Positions 35,050 to 43,569 of a DNA stretch of 64,000 nucleotides are shown here, one piece after another (the first letter of the stretch is position 1; every line of letters begins with the position of its first letter). The position numbers and the translations under genes are program-made. Under the pieces are notes generated by a model. The model ran no database searches, was not told where the DNA came from, and saw only the letters and a program-made list of their open reading frames with translations. The DNA comes from 66-474 sp040388785 (lineage in GTDB: Bacteria > Pseudomonadota > Gammaproteobacteria > Xanthomonadales > Rhodanobacteraceae): the NCBI GenBank assembly GCA_040388785.1, contig JAZKBD010000011.1, positions 62,001 through 126,000 of the forward strand, written 5' to 3'.

Positions 35050-36282
35050 TTATGTTTTGGGCACTGCCGCGATCGCCGCGATCCGTGCCTTGCGCACGGC
35101 TTCGCCGATCGCGGGGCCATGCAGGCCTTGCTCGATGAAAGGTTGCGCGGTGATTTTTGATGCCGCGTCGCGCGCGGCGCGCAGGAAATCGGCTTGCGGG
35201 TACGCGTCGTTTTCGTGGTGCAGGCGGCCGCGCTTGTCGGCGGTGCAGGCGACGAGGAAAGGTTGGATGCGTTGCGGGCGGCGGAAGGCATCGAAGGCTT
35301 TCAGCAGTGCCAGCACGGTGGCGGGTTTCAGTTCGAGCGCGCGATGCGCGTCGAGGTGGTGGCGGCAGGTCAACGCAGCGAGCTGCGCGTGTTCGGTCGG
35401 CACCTTCAGGCGCTCGCACAATGCGGCCAGCGGTTCGAGGCCGCGATGTTCGTGCGCGATGTGGCGCGGCAGCACGTCCTGCGGTGTGCGCGCCTTGCCG
35501 AGGTCGTGGGTGAACGCGCAGAAGCCGGCCAGGTCATCGCCGGGCGCTAGCCGTGCGGCCTGGTCCATCACCAGTTCCAGGTGCCGGCCGCAATCGACCT
35601 CGGGATGGTGCTCGGGACTTTGCGGTACGCCGTACAGCGCATCGACTTCGGGAAACAGGACGGCCAGTGCGCCGCATTCGCGCAACGCGTGCACGAATGC
35701 GGATGGCGCGGGTTCCGCGAGCGCCTTGCGCGTTTCCTGCCACACGCGTTCGGGAACGAGGTGCGCGGCTTCGCCGTTCTCGACCATCGCGCGCATCAGC
35801 GCCATGGTTTCGTCGGCGATGTGAAAACCGAGCGGCGCGAAGCGCGCGAGGAAGCGCGCGACACGCAGGATGCGCACGGGGTCTTCGGCGAACGCGGGCG
35901 AGACGTGCCGCAGCACGCGATCGCGCAGATCGTTCGCGCCGCCGTATGGATCGACCAGCGCGCCCGCTTCGTCGCGCGCCATCGCGTTGATGGTGAGGTC
36001 GCGCCGTGCGAGGTCGTCTTCCAGCGTCACGTCGGGCGCGGCGTGGAAGCTGAAGCCGTGGTAGCCCGGCCCGGTCTTGCGCTCGGTGCGTGCCAGCGCG
36101 TATTCCTCGCCGCTGTCCGGATGCAGGAACACCGGGAAATCCCTGCCGACCGGCGTGTAGCCGAGCGCCAGCATGTCGTCGGGCGTCGCACCGACCACTA
36201 CGTAATCGCGATCGAAATGCGCGCGCCCCAGCAATTCGTCGCGCACCGCGCCACCGACCAGGTACACGCGATGCGCGGGCAT
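35050..36282 (-). CDS. cca: CCA-adding enzyme with HD phosphohydrolase domain
   Basis: Adds or repairs the 3' CCA end of tRNAs. The 410-residue product equals the E. coli enzyme in length. The N-terminal nucleotidyltransferase head holds YLVGGAVRDELLG, DRDYVV (catalytic aspartates) and RRDLTINAMA; the neck and body follow; the C-terminal HD domain shows CAFTHDLGKA, predicting extra phosphatase and 2',3'-cyclic phosphodiesterase activity. The start is ATG 36282, two bases after the stop of the preceding gene. It is last in an slt-like - NAD-binding - cca operon. Confidence 0.96.
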   Translation of the reverse strand: MPAHRVYLVGGAVRDELLGRAHFDRDYVVVGATPDDMLALGYTPVGRDFPVFLHPDSGEEYALARTERKTGPGYHGFSFHAAPDVTLEDDLARRDLTINAMARDEAGALVDPYGGANDLRDRVLRHVSPAFAEDPVRILRVARFLARFAPLGFHIADETMALMRAMVENGEAAHLVPERVWQETRKALAEPAPSAFVHALRECGALAVLFPEVDALYGVPQSPEHHPEVDCGRHLELVMDQAARLAPGDDLAGFCAFTHDLGKARTPQDVLPRHIAHEHRGLEPLAALCERLKVPTEHAQLAALTCRHHLDAHRALELKPATVLALLKAFDAFRRPQRIQPFLVACTADKRGRLHHENDAYPQADFLRAARDAASKITAQPFIEQGLHGPAIGEAVRKARIAAIAAVPKT

Positions 36283-36284
36283 GC

Positions 36285-37223
36285 TCAGGTGTCCTGGGTA
36301 AGGCGCGCGAGGTCCATGCGACGCTCCATCCCGTAGTCGCCGAGCACCGCCGGCAGCATCGCCGCGAAGCGGCGCGGCGTGATGCCGAGTTCGGCGAAGC
36401 CGTCGCGGCTGCCGATCGAATCGACGCCGAGCGAATTGAAGTTGTCGCGCGAGAAGGGCTTGCCGGGAATCAGTTCGGCGATGACCGCCTGCAAATAACC
36501 GAGTGCATCCGGCAGCGGCATCACGGTGCGGCGCAGGCGCGCGGTGTCGCGGATCATCCGCACGATCGCGATCAGCTCCAGCGTGTCGGGCCCGTACAGT
36601 TCGAAGATCTTGCCGATGCTGGTGCGATCGGCAAGGCAGCGCTTGATCGCTGCGGCCACGTCGCCCACGTACGCCGGCTGGAATTTCGCGTGCGGACGCG
36701 CGAGCGGCAGCAGCGGCGCCATGCGCAGCAGTTTCAGGAACCGGTACACGAAACTGTCGTCCTGGCCATACACGACGCTGGGGCGGTAGATCGTCCAGTC
36801 GAGGCCGGAATTGCGCACCTGCGCCTCGGCTTCGCCGCGCGTCTTCAGGTATTTCGACGCGCGGTTGCCAGCGTTCAATGAGCTCATCAAGTGGATGCGG
36901 CGCACGCCCGACTGCCGGCACGCCGCGATCAAGGTCGCGGTGAGATCGACGTGCGCGTGGGTGAAACTGTCTTCGCCGGTCTCGTTGAGGATGCCGACCA
37001 AGTTGATCACCGCATCGTTGCCGGCGATGTATTTCTCCAGCGACGCGCGGTCGTGCACGTCGGTGCTGACGCTGCGCACGTTCGGAAGCACGTTGATCGC
37101 ACGTTTCCGTTCGCGATTGCGGCTGAGCACGGTGATGCGATGGGCGTCGCCGGCCAGTGCGGCCAGCAGGTGGCTGCCGATGAATCCGGTGCCGCCGAGG
37201 ACGACGTAGCGTTTGGGCGTCAT
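36285..37223 (-). CDS. NDUFA9-like NAD(P)-binding protein (atypical SDR)
   Basis: A 312-residue Rossmann-fold protein of the atypical short-chain dehydrogenase group related to the complex I subunit NDUFA9. The N-terminal nucleotide site VVLGGTGFIGSHLLAAL is clear, followed by INLVGIL and YRPSVVYG; the Tyr-x3-Lys pair of classical SDRs is not obvious. Bacterial members are often called complex I NDUFA9 subunit family proteins, but their reaction is unknown. ATG 37223 overlaps the TGA of the transglycosylase gene by four bases, and cca follows after two. Confidence 0.85.
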   Translation of the reverse strand: MTPKRYVVLGGTGFIGSHLLAALAGDAHRITVLSRNRERKRAINVLPNVRSVSTDVHDRASLEKYIAGNDAVINLVGILNETGEDSFTHAHVDLTATLIAACRQSGVRRIHLMSSLNAGNRASKYLKTRGEAEAQVRNSGLDWTIYRPSVVYGQDDSFVYRFLKLLRMAPLLPLARPHAKFQPAYVGDVAAAIKRCLADRTSIGKIFELYGPDTLELIAIVRMIRDTARLRRTVMPLPDALGYLQAVIAELIPGKPFSRDNFNSLGVDSIGSRDGFAELGITPRRFAAMLPAVLGDYGMERRMDLARLTQDT

Positions 37224-39259
37224 GGCGAAGTTTTTCCTGTCGTGGCCGTGGTCGCCGCGGGCGCGGGCGCCGCGGCACGGCAAACGACTTGCTTGCGCGG
37301 TGGATCGACGCCCGGATCATACGGCGTTCCGATCGCGGGCAGGCGCGAGGAGATCGGCACGGGTTCGCCGTGCAGGCGCCAGCCGTAGAGGGTGGCGAAC
37401 GACATCACGCGCGTCACGTAGTCGCGGGTCTCGCTGAACGGGATGGTGAGGATGAAGGTTTCCGGATCGAGGTTGCTGCGCGCATCGACCCAGCGCTGCG
37501 CGTTGGCGGGACCCGCGTTGTACGCAGCAGACGCGAGCCACGGACTGCCGTTGAAGCGCATCGCGAGGTTGGCGAGGTATTGCGTGCCCAGCGGAATGTT
37601 GATTGCGGGGTCGTACAGGCTGCTCGCGCCGGCGTAGGGCAGGCCGCTGCGGCGCGCGACCAAGCTGGCCGTGCCCGGCAGCAGCTGCATCAGGCCGCGC
37701 GCGTTGGCGCCGGATTGCGCATCGGTTTGCCACGCGGTTTCGGCGCGAATGATCGCGAACGCCCACGCCGGATCGATGCCCGCGCTGCGCGCCGACGCGA
37801 TCACGCGATCCTTGTCCGCCAGGGGAAAGCGCAGCGCGTAATACTTGAGGTCTCCGGATTTGCCGAATGCGAACACCGCGCGATCGATCCAGCCGCGGCT
37901 GGATGCCAGCGACACCGCCTGCAACTGCTGCAGGGGCGTGAGGTTGGCGTAGGCGCGGTTCCATTCGCGGCGCGCATTTGGCAGCATGTCCAGCGCGAAG
38001 AATTCGAACGCGCGCGTCATCCCGGCGTCGGCCTCGACCTGCGACAACGCGGCCGGATCGGTGGCCAGCATTTGCGGGCAGATGGAGTAGGGAAGCTTGG
38101 CCTGGTCCGCCGCGAGGAAGCCGTAGAACGTCGCCTGCTGCGCGAGCGAGCTGTAGTCGTCCAGCGCGGCGGAAGTCTGTCCGAGCTGCTGCGCGATGCG
38201 CGCCTTCCAGTAGCGCCATTCGTCGTGCTGCATTTCGTCCGGCGTCAAGGCCTGCAGCGCAGCTTCGGCGGCTTTCCAGTCGCCTTGCGCAATGGCCGCG
38301 CGCACCCGCCATTCGCGCGTCGCGTCGGTTTGCGCCGACGGCGGCAACGCGGCCAGTTGCGCGACGGCGTCGGGTCCGAAGTCGACCGCGTTGTAGAGCG
38401 CGAGTGCCGCGAGCACGCGGTCGCGTTGGCGGTGGTCGAACTTGAATTGTCTGGACAAGTTGCCCCAGTACGTTTGCGCCTGCGCGCTGTCGCGCCGCGC
38501 CATCCGTGCCAGCGCGCGACTCACCGCTTCGCGGTCGCGTGGCGTGTCGGCGAACGTCGCGGCGTTTTTCAACAGTTCCGACGGCGAGCGCAAGGCGTCG
38601 GCGATGCGCTGCGCCTCGATCGCATCGGTGCCGGTCAGCCATTGCGCGGATTGTTCGATCGTCGAGGCGTTGCCGGCGTCGGCGGCGCGTTCGATTCGTT
38701 CCCACACGCGCGGCGGCGTCAGCAAACCCTGCGCCGCGGCCGCGGCGAACACCGGCGCGCACGCAGACGGTACGCTGGTCTGTTGCCACAGCGCCGCGAG
38801 GTCGCGGTCGAAATCGAGTGGTTTGCCCTGCGCGAGATTCGCCTGCAACGCATCGCAGGTGAGCGTGTCGCCCAAGCCCGGCTGATAGAAGTGCTGGAAA
38901 TTCGTCCAGTCCTTCTGCTGTGCGAGCCAGCCGAGTTCAGCCTTGCGCAGGTCGTCGGCCGGAATCATGCCGGCGTAACGCTGGAGGTACGCGTCGATTT
39001 GCGCGGGACCCGCGGTCTTGATGTCGTGCTGCAGCGCGGCCGCTTCGAGATACGGATACAGTGGATAGTTCTGCAGGCCTTGCGCGAGTGCGCGCCAGTC
39101 CTGTCCGTTCTGCGCGGCAGCATAGGCGGCGCGGAACGCGTCGCGCTGTTGGGCGAGGCTGGGCGCGGCGGGTTGCGCGAAGAGGGTCGATGTCACACCG
39201 AGCAGCAGGGTGACGGCGACGACACGGATGCACGTGCGTTTCGATGTCCTGATTTGCAT
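37220..39259 (-). CDS. slt: soluble lytic murein transglycosylase (Slt70-like)
   Basis: A periplasmic enzyme cleaving peptidoglycan glycan strands to 1,6-anhydro-muropeptides. The 679-residue product has a signal peptide (about 1-29), a long superhelical U/L domain (30 to about 480), then the lysozyme-like catalytic domain with AIIRAETAW (catalytic Glu507), NARGLMQLLPGTA and SAAYNAGPANAQRW. Slightly longer than E. coli Slt70, with a proline- and alanine-rich C-terminal tail. It is first of a three-gene operon (overlap ATGA with the next). In other bacteria, related cca-transglycosylase neighbours occur. Confidence 0.93.
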   Translation of the reverse strand: MQIRTSKRTCIRVVAVTLLLGVTSTLFAQPAAPSLAQQRDAFRAAYAAAQNGQDWRALAQGLQNYPLYPYLEAAALQHDIKTAGPAQIDAYLQRYAGMIPADDLRKAELGWLAQQKDWTNFQHFYQPGLGDTLTCDALQANLAQGKPLDFDRDLAALWQQTSVPSACAPVFAAAAAQGLLTPPRVWERIERAADAGNASTIEQSAQWLTGTDAIEAQRIADALRSPSELLKNAATFADTPRDREAVSRALARMARRDSAQAQTYWGNLSRQFKFDHRQRDRVLAALALYNAVDFGPDAVAQLAALPPSAQTDATREWRVRAAIAQGDWKAAEAALQALTPDEMQHDEWRYWKARIAQQLGQTSAALDDYSSLAQQATFYGFLAADQAKLPYSICPQMLATDPAALSQVEADAGMTRAFEFFALDMLPNARREWNRAYANLTPLQQLQAVSLASSRGWIDRAVFAFGKSGDLKYYALRFPLADKDRVIASARSAGIDPAWAFAIIRAETAWQTDAQSGANARGLMQLLPGTASLVARRSGLPYAGASSLYDPAINIPLGTQYLANLAMRFNGSPWLASAAYNAGPANAQRWVDARSNLDPETFILTIPFSETRDYVTRVMSFATLYGWRLHGEPVPISSRLPAIGTPYDPGVDPPRKQVVCRAAAPAPAATTATTGKTSP

Positions 39260-39307
39260 CGCACAATTCTAGAGGAAAGCTCGTGCGAGGCTTGGACCGA
39301 CATTACG

Positions 39308-39528
39308 CCCTCTCCCCCAAGCGGTCTCATCGCTTGGGAGAGAGGGCCGGGGGTGAGGGGGTGGAGGTTTCGGCGTGCGAAGTCGCCTTGCTTACTGCGC
39401 TCGAGCGCTGTGCCACTTTTATACACGTAATGCATTTTCAGAATTTGTCGCTCTGCCCCCTCACCCAGCGCTACGCGCTCGGCCTGCGGCCGCCTCTCCC
39501 CCAAGCAGAAAACGCTTGGGGGAGAGGG
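39308..39528. repeat. composite REP-like inverted repeat (copy 2)
   Basis: The left part is a hairpin, CCCTCTCCCCCAAGCG/CGCTTGGGAGAGAGGG (39308-39346), followed by a GGGGTGAGGGGG arm. The right part (39456-39528) starts CCCCCTCACCCAGCGC and ends with a CTCTCCCCCAAGC/GCTTGGGGGAGAG hairpin. The two are inverted around about 95 bases that hold no evident gene. The right part is the same as 54321-54393 except for one base in 73. This fills the gap between the transglycosylase and the next minus-strand gene. Confidence 0.85.
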
Positions 39529-39538
39529 GACAAGCTGT

Positions 39539-40177
39539 TCAGTGCCGGGTATGTGCGTTGTGCTTGGCGCGATAGATGCGGCGGCTGTCGCGGTTGTCGG
39601 TGCGCTGGATCTTGCCGGTCTGGCGCAACGTGTCGCGGCGCGATTCCATGCGGTCGACGTGCGCTTCGTCGCCTTCCATGCGCCCGAGTTCGCGGTTGGT
39701 CAGCGAACCGTTCTTGACGCCGTTGTGCAGGCGTTGTTCCTGGTTGATGTTGCGCTGCACGTTCGCCTGTTCCAGGTTGGACTTCAGCGAATCGGGATTG
39801 CCGGTCGTGGCGTTGTGCTTGTCGCCGTAGATGGACTTGCTCTCGCGGTTCTGCTCGCGCTGGATCTGCGCGCGCTCCGAAGCGGAAAGCGAGCCGTTGC
39901 GCAAGTCGCGTTGTTCGGTCTTGTCGATGCGCGACTCGCCGGCTTCCAGCTTGCGCGCCTCGCCGGAGGTGAGCTGGCCGGATTGCAGGCCCTGTTCGAT
40001 GCGCTTTTGCTGATCGACGTCGCGCGCGGTTTCGGTGGCGGCGTTGTGCGGCCGCTGCATGGGGCCGCCAGGGTTGACGGTGGGTGTAGAAGTTACAGGC
40101 GTGGTCTGCGCAATCGCGCAGGTGGCGAAGCCGAGTCCGATGGCGATCGCGGTCGCCAGGATGACGTTGCGTGGCAT
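39539..40177 (-). CDS. secreted protein with internal duplicated unit, unknown function
   Basis: A 212-residue exported protein with a signal peptide (MPRNVILATAIAIGLGFATCAIA) and AAGGAA before ATG 40177. The mature part is very hydrophilic (Arg, Gln, Asn, Glu rich) and contains two copies of a unit of about 60 residues. The first runs from QQKRIEQGLQSGQLTSGE to SKSIYGDKHN and the second from NQEQRLHNGVKNGSLTNRE to SRRIYRAKHN. Each unit has a helix, a G-x-L-T turn, an acidic helix and an end motif IY-x-KHN. No family is recognised. It is predicted to be periplasmic, largely helical and possibly nucleic-acid or polyanion binding, which is a guess from charge only. Confidence 0.72.
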   Translation of the reverse strand: MPRNVILATAIAIGLGFATCAIAQTTPVTSTPTVNPGGPMQRPHNAATETARDVDQQKRIEQGLQSGQLTSGEARKLEAGESRIDKTEQRDLRNGSLSASERAQIQREQNRESKSIYGDKHNATTGNPDSLKSNLEQANVQRNINQEQRLHNGVKNGSLTNRELGRMEGDEAHVDRMESRRDTLRQTGKIQRTDNRDSRRIYRAKHNAHTRH

Positions 40178-40293
40178 GGTGATTTCCTTCTGCGTGGATG
40201 TGAGGGTGCGGCCCGCAGGGAAAGGAACGCAGGGCGTCGGCGCCGGTTGACCGGCGCGAAGCATCATTCAGCAAGGCGACAGCCGCAGCTTTC

Positions 40294-41085
40294 TCAGGCC
40301 GCGGCTTTCCACGCTGCCACCGGCACGCGGATTTCCGCGGCCAGCGGCAGGTGATCGGAGAACGCGGCGGGCAAGGTCCACATCCGTTCCACCGCGATCC
40401 CGGAGGACACCAGGATGTGGTCGATCGCGCGCTGTGGACGCCAGCTCGGGAAAGTCGGCGCGGGGTCCGTCGGCGGCGCCAGCGCCGTGCGTGCGAACAG
40501 GCTGCGCAGTTCCGGGCTGTCGGGCTGGCAGTTGAAATCGCCCATCAGCACCACGTTGCGCGGGCCCTGCAGCAGTTCGGCGATGAAGTCGATCTGGCGC
40601 ACGCGCGACTGCGTGCCCAGCGACAGGTGTGCAACCGCCACGGTCAGCGCGTCGCGGCCTTCGCCGTAGCGCGCCATCAGCACGCCGCGGCCGCCCAGCC
40701 GGCCCGGCAGCGGATAGTCGAGCACTTCATTCGGCGGATTGCGGCTGATCAGGCCGTTCGCGGTGTGCGAAACGTTGGAGAGCCGGCGGTTGGGCTGGTG
40801 GCTCCAGTACGGCAGCCCCGAGGTTTCCGCAAGGTAGCGCGTCTGGTTGAGAAAACCCGAGCGGATGCTGCCCGCGTCGGCTTCCTGCAAACCGATCACG
40901 TCGAACTCCGCGATCGAGCGCGCAAGGCTGTCGAGGTTGCCGAGCTTGTATTTGCCCGGGAGCACCGCGCCCCAGCTGCGGGTGAAGTATTCGTGATAGC
41001 GCTTGACGCTTGCGCCGGCGAGGATGTTGCAGCTCAACACGCGCAGCACGCCGGTGTCGGGAGCGGTGGCAAGATCGGCGCTCAT
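40294..41085 (-). CDS. endonuclease/exonuclease/phosphatase-family protein
   Basis: A 263-residue member of the EEP (DNase I-like) superfamily of metal-dependent phosphoesterases. Motifs in order: VLSCNIL (N-terminal metal region), IGLQEAD (metal-binding Glu), VAVAHLSLG, LMGDFNCQP (catalytic Asp-Asn) and SDHLPLAAEI (catalytic His). No signal peptide, so a cytoplasmic enzyme. The substrate (nucleic acid, phospholipid or sugar phosphate) is not evident. The start is ATG 41085. It is the last gene on the minus strand after the two dsbA genes, a neighbourhood common in Xanthomonadales. Confidence 0.83.
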   Translation of the reverse strand: MSADLATAPDTGVLRVLSCNILAGASVKRYHEYFTRSWGAVLPGKYKLGNLDSLARSIAEFDVIGLQEADAGSIRSGFLNQTRYLAETSGLPYWSHQPNRRLSNVSHTANGLISRNPPNEVLDYPLPGRLGGRGVLMARYGEGRDALTVAVAHLSLGTQSRVRQIDFIAELLQGPRNVVLMGDFNCQPDSPELRSLFARTALAPPTDPAPTFPSWRPQRAIDHILVSSGIAVERMWTLPAAFSDHLPLAAEIRVPVAAWKAAA

Positions 41086-41149
41086 TGAATCGAGACTACC
41101 ACTTCGCGGCGCAACGTTCCGTGTGCCGGAATGCACGGATGGCGAATGT

Positions 41150-41875
41150 TCAGTGCTTCTCGACGTGCTGCGCCATCCACAGGCCGACTTGCTGCAACTG
41201 CGCGTAGCTGGTGATTTCAGCGCTGCGCATCAGCGCGACGAACGGCGCGTCCTTGGCAGCACTGGCGCGACGGCCGACCACGAGCGTCGGCGTGGCATCG
41301 ATGCCCCAGCCGATTTCGGCGTGCTGGTCGTCCGCCATCTGCTTCGTCGTTTCCGCGCTGGTCGCGGCGGCCATGAATTTCTGCGGGTCCACGCCCTGGT
41401 GCGCGTACCACGCAGCCATGTCCTGCAGGGAATTGAGCGGGTAATGTTCCAGCATGGCCTTGAAGAACGCGTCGTGCGTCTGCTTCAGCACGCCGAGTTC
41501 ACGCGCCGCGTAGAACGCCTGTGCGTACGGCATCCACGATTCGTTGAACACGGCCGGCATGTAGCGGACCTGTGCGCCCTTCGGCAATTCGCTGCGCAGC
41601 TTGTCCATGTACGGCGCGAACTCGGCACAGTGCGGGCAGCCGTACGAAAACACTTCGACCACTTCCACCGCGCCGGTCGGTGCCGGCGTGCCCTTCGGCG
41701 GCGCCAGCTTCACGTATTCCTTGCCTTCAGTGAAATTCGCGGTGACCGCGGGCGCCGGCGTCGCGGCTGCGGAAGGCGACGACGCATCGCTGGCGTCATT
41801 GTGCGCCGAGCACGCGGCCGTCAATACCAGCCCGCAGATCAGCAAGGATGCGCGCAGCAGCTGCGATGCGCTCAT
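41150..41875 (-). CDS. DsbA-like thiol oxidoreductase, probable lipoprotein
   Basis: A 241-residue DsbA-family protein with active site FSYGCPHCAEF (CPHC, the E. coli DsbA dipeptide). Its cis-proline is in GIDATPTLVVG. The N-terminus MSASQLLRASLLICGLVLTAACS fits a lipobox (LTAAC), so it is likely anchored in a membrane, with an Ala/Ser/Pro linker to about residue 45. It follows the second dsbA by a single base, an evident duplication with diverged active sites. Role: forming disulfides in exported proteins. Confidence 0.88.
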   Translation of the reverse strand: MSASQLLRASLLICGLVLTAACSAHNDASDASSPSAAATPAPAVTANFTEGKEYVKLAPPKGTPAPTGAVEVVEVFSYGCPHCAEFAPYMDKLRSELPKGAQVRYMPAVFNESWMPYAQAFYAARELGVLKQTHDAFFKAMLEHYPLNSLQDMAAWYAHQGVDPQKFMAAATSAETTKQMADDQHAEIGWGIDATPTLVVGRRASAAKDAPFVALMRSAEITSYAQLQQVGLWMAQHVEKH

Positions 41876-41876
41876 A

Positions 41877-42575
41877 TCACTTCGCCTTCTTCGCCGCGAG
41901 TTCCTTGTTGACCAGGAACAGCGTCAGGTCAACGGCTTGCTGTGCACCATTGGCGGAACGCGGATCCAGCCGCCATTTGCCGTCGACCACGATGGTCGGG
42001 GTGCTGTTGACCCCCCACGCGAGAATCTGCTGGTCTGCACGTTTCATCTGCAGGTTGATCGCGAAGGAATTGGCCGTCGCGATGAAATCCGCAGGCTTGG
42101 CGCCGTACTTCGCATAGAACTTCGCGATGTCCGCGATCTTCGGCATGGCGTCCATCGCCTTCGGGCGTTGGGTCGCCGGGTCGTAGGTCGCGAGCGCGCC
42201 GTTCGGACCCCAGATCGCCTTGAACATGGCGTCGTGTGACGCAGGCGTATCCACCCCGAGCACCTTGGCCGTGAAGTAAGCCCGTTGGAGTACGGGCCAG
42301 TCTTCGGTCGGAACGAATGAGGCAGGCACGAATTCCAGCACCGCGCCCGCCGGCAATTCCGCGCGCAGCTTGTCGACATAAGGCTCGAACTGATTGCACG
42401 CCGGGCAGCCGAATGAGAACACTTCCGTCACCACCACCTTGTCGGGCTGGTTGGTGGGCTGCGGATTCTGGATCGCGAAGTAATCCTTGCCTTCGGTCCA
42501 TTGCTGCGGCGCCTGCGCGAACGCGAGCCCGGCGGTGGCGGCGAGCAGCAGGAATACAACGGTGCGTTTGATCAT
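41877..42575 (-). CDS. dsbA: thiol:disulfide interchange protein DsbA
   Basis: A 232-residue soluble periplasmic DsbA. A signal peptide (MIKRTVVFLLLAATAGLAFA) is followed by the thioredoxin fold with helical insertion; the active site is FSFGCPACNQF (CPAC) and the cis-proline is in NSTPTIVVDG. CPAC differs from the CPHC of its tandem neighbour, so the two should differ in redox potential. It lies between cytochrome c4 and the lipoprotein DsbA; a close cytochrome gene is suggestive because heme attachment needs managed cysteines. Confidence 0.9.
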   Translation of the reverse strand: MIKRTVVFLLLAATAGLAFAQAPQQWTEGKDYFAIQNPQPTNQPDKVVVTEVFSFGCPACNQFEPYVDKLRAELPAGAVLEFVPASFVPTEDWPVLQRAYFTAKVLGVDTPASHDAMFKAIWGPNGALATYDPATQRPKAMDAMPKIADIAKFYAKYGAKPADFIATANSFAINLQMKRADQQILAWGVNSTPTIVVDGKWRLDPRSANGAQQAVDLTLFLVNKELAAKKAK

Positions 42576-42647
42576 GATCGGGTTCCCTGCGGAAGGTGGC
42601 GAGTGTGCCGCTTTGCGCCTGAATCGACCACGCGCCGCGCGGCGGGT

Positions 42648-43487
42648 TCAATCGATGGCGTCGGATTTCGCGGTGGCTTTCGGCGCGGGCGCGGGATGCA
42701 GGCCCTCGACGTAACTCGACACCGCCGAGATGTCCTGCTCGGTCAGGTGCTGCGCGATGGACGGCATGATCATCGCGTGCGCGTCGCTGCCCCAGGTGGT
42801 GCCGTCGTGCCAAGCCTTCAGTTGCGCCTGGATGTAGTCGGCGTGCTGGCCGCCGATGTTCGGCACGCGCCAGCCCGGATTGCCCGCGCCATCCGGGCTG
42901 TGGCAGGCCATGCAGGCCGGAATGCCGCGGCTGGTATCGCCTTCGCGATACAGCTTCCCGCCGGTGCTGGCGAGCTTGGCGTCGGCCACGCCGGGCAGGC
43001 GCTTCTGCTGCGAGAAGTACGCGCCTATGTCGTGCATGTCCTGCGGCGCGAGCGTCGCGGCCATGCCCTGCATGATCGCGTTCTGCCGCGTGCCGCTCTT
43101 GAAGCGCATCAACTCGGTGACGATGTACTGCTCGCTCTGGCCGGCCAGCTTGGGATATTGCGCGTCGCTGGAATTGCCGTCCATGCCGTGGCAGGCGCCG
43201 CAGGCGGCGGCCTTGGCCTGGCCGGCGGTGGCGTCGCCCGGCTTGGTCGCGACGGCTTCGAGTTTCGCGAATTCGGCTTCGGCGGCCTTGGCGGCATCGC
43301 CTGCGCTCGCGGCGCTGGCGGGTGCGGCGGCCGTGGAACTGCTGGCGGGAGCAGAGGCTGCGGGAGCGGACGCTGCAGGTTTTGCTTCGGCCTGCTTGTG
43401 CCTGGCCGGCGGCGCCGACAGCGCCACCGCGATCGGCGCCGAGGCGGCGAGCATGACAAGGACAGCTGCTGAGCGCCGGAAACCCAT
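42648..43487 (-). CDS. diheme cytochrome c4
   Basis: A 279-residue periplasmic c-type cytochrome with two heme sites, CGACH and CMACH, each in its own globular domain, with distal methionines likely in the MQGMAATL and MIMPSIAQ regions. It passes electrons from the bc1 complex to terminal oxidases. The signal peptide is followed by an unusually long Ala/Ser/Pro-rich segment (about residues 24-80), probably a flexible tether that also occurs in relatives. It is divergent from engB, an arrangement widespread in gammaproteobacteria. Confidence 0.92.
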   Translation of the reverse strand: MGFRRSAAVLVMLAASAPIAVALSAPPARHKQAEAKPAASAPAASAPASSSTAAAPASAASAGDAAKAAEAEFAKLEAVATKPGDATAGQAKAAACGACHGMDGNSSDAQYPKLAGQSEQYIVTELMRFKSGTRQNAIMQGMAATLAPQDMHDIGAYFSQQKRLPGVADAKLASTGGKLYREGDTSRGIPACMACHSPDGAGNPGWRVPNIGGQHADYIQAQLKAWHDGTTWGSDAHAMIMPSIAQHLTEQDISAVSSYVEGLHPAPAPKATAKSDAID

Positions 43488-43569
43488 AGAATCCTCTCTT
43501 TCCCGTTAGGCGTGAGCACCGGTGCAACGAGCCGGCGCGAACCGCGGGATTATCGCCGCGGGGCCAAAC

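Noticed and set aside
36285..37320. A CCA-adding enzyme extended upstream to 37320 in the same frame
   Set aside because: The extra 346 codons lie on top of the NAD-binding protein gene in another frame and have no family similarity; ATG 36282 gives the correct N-terminus.
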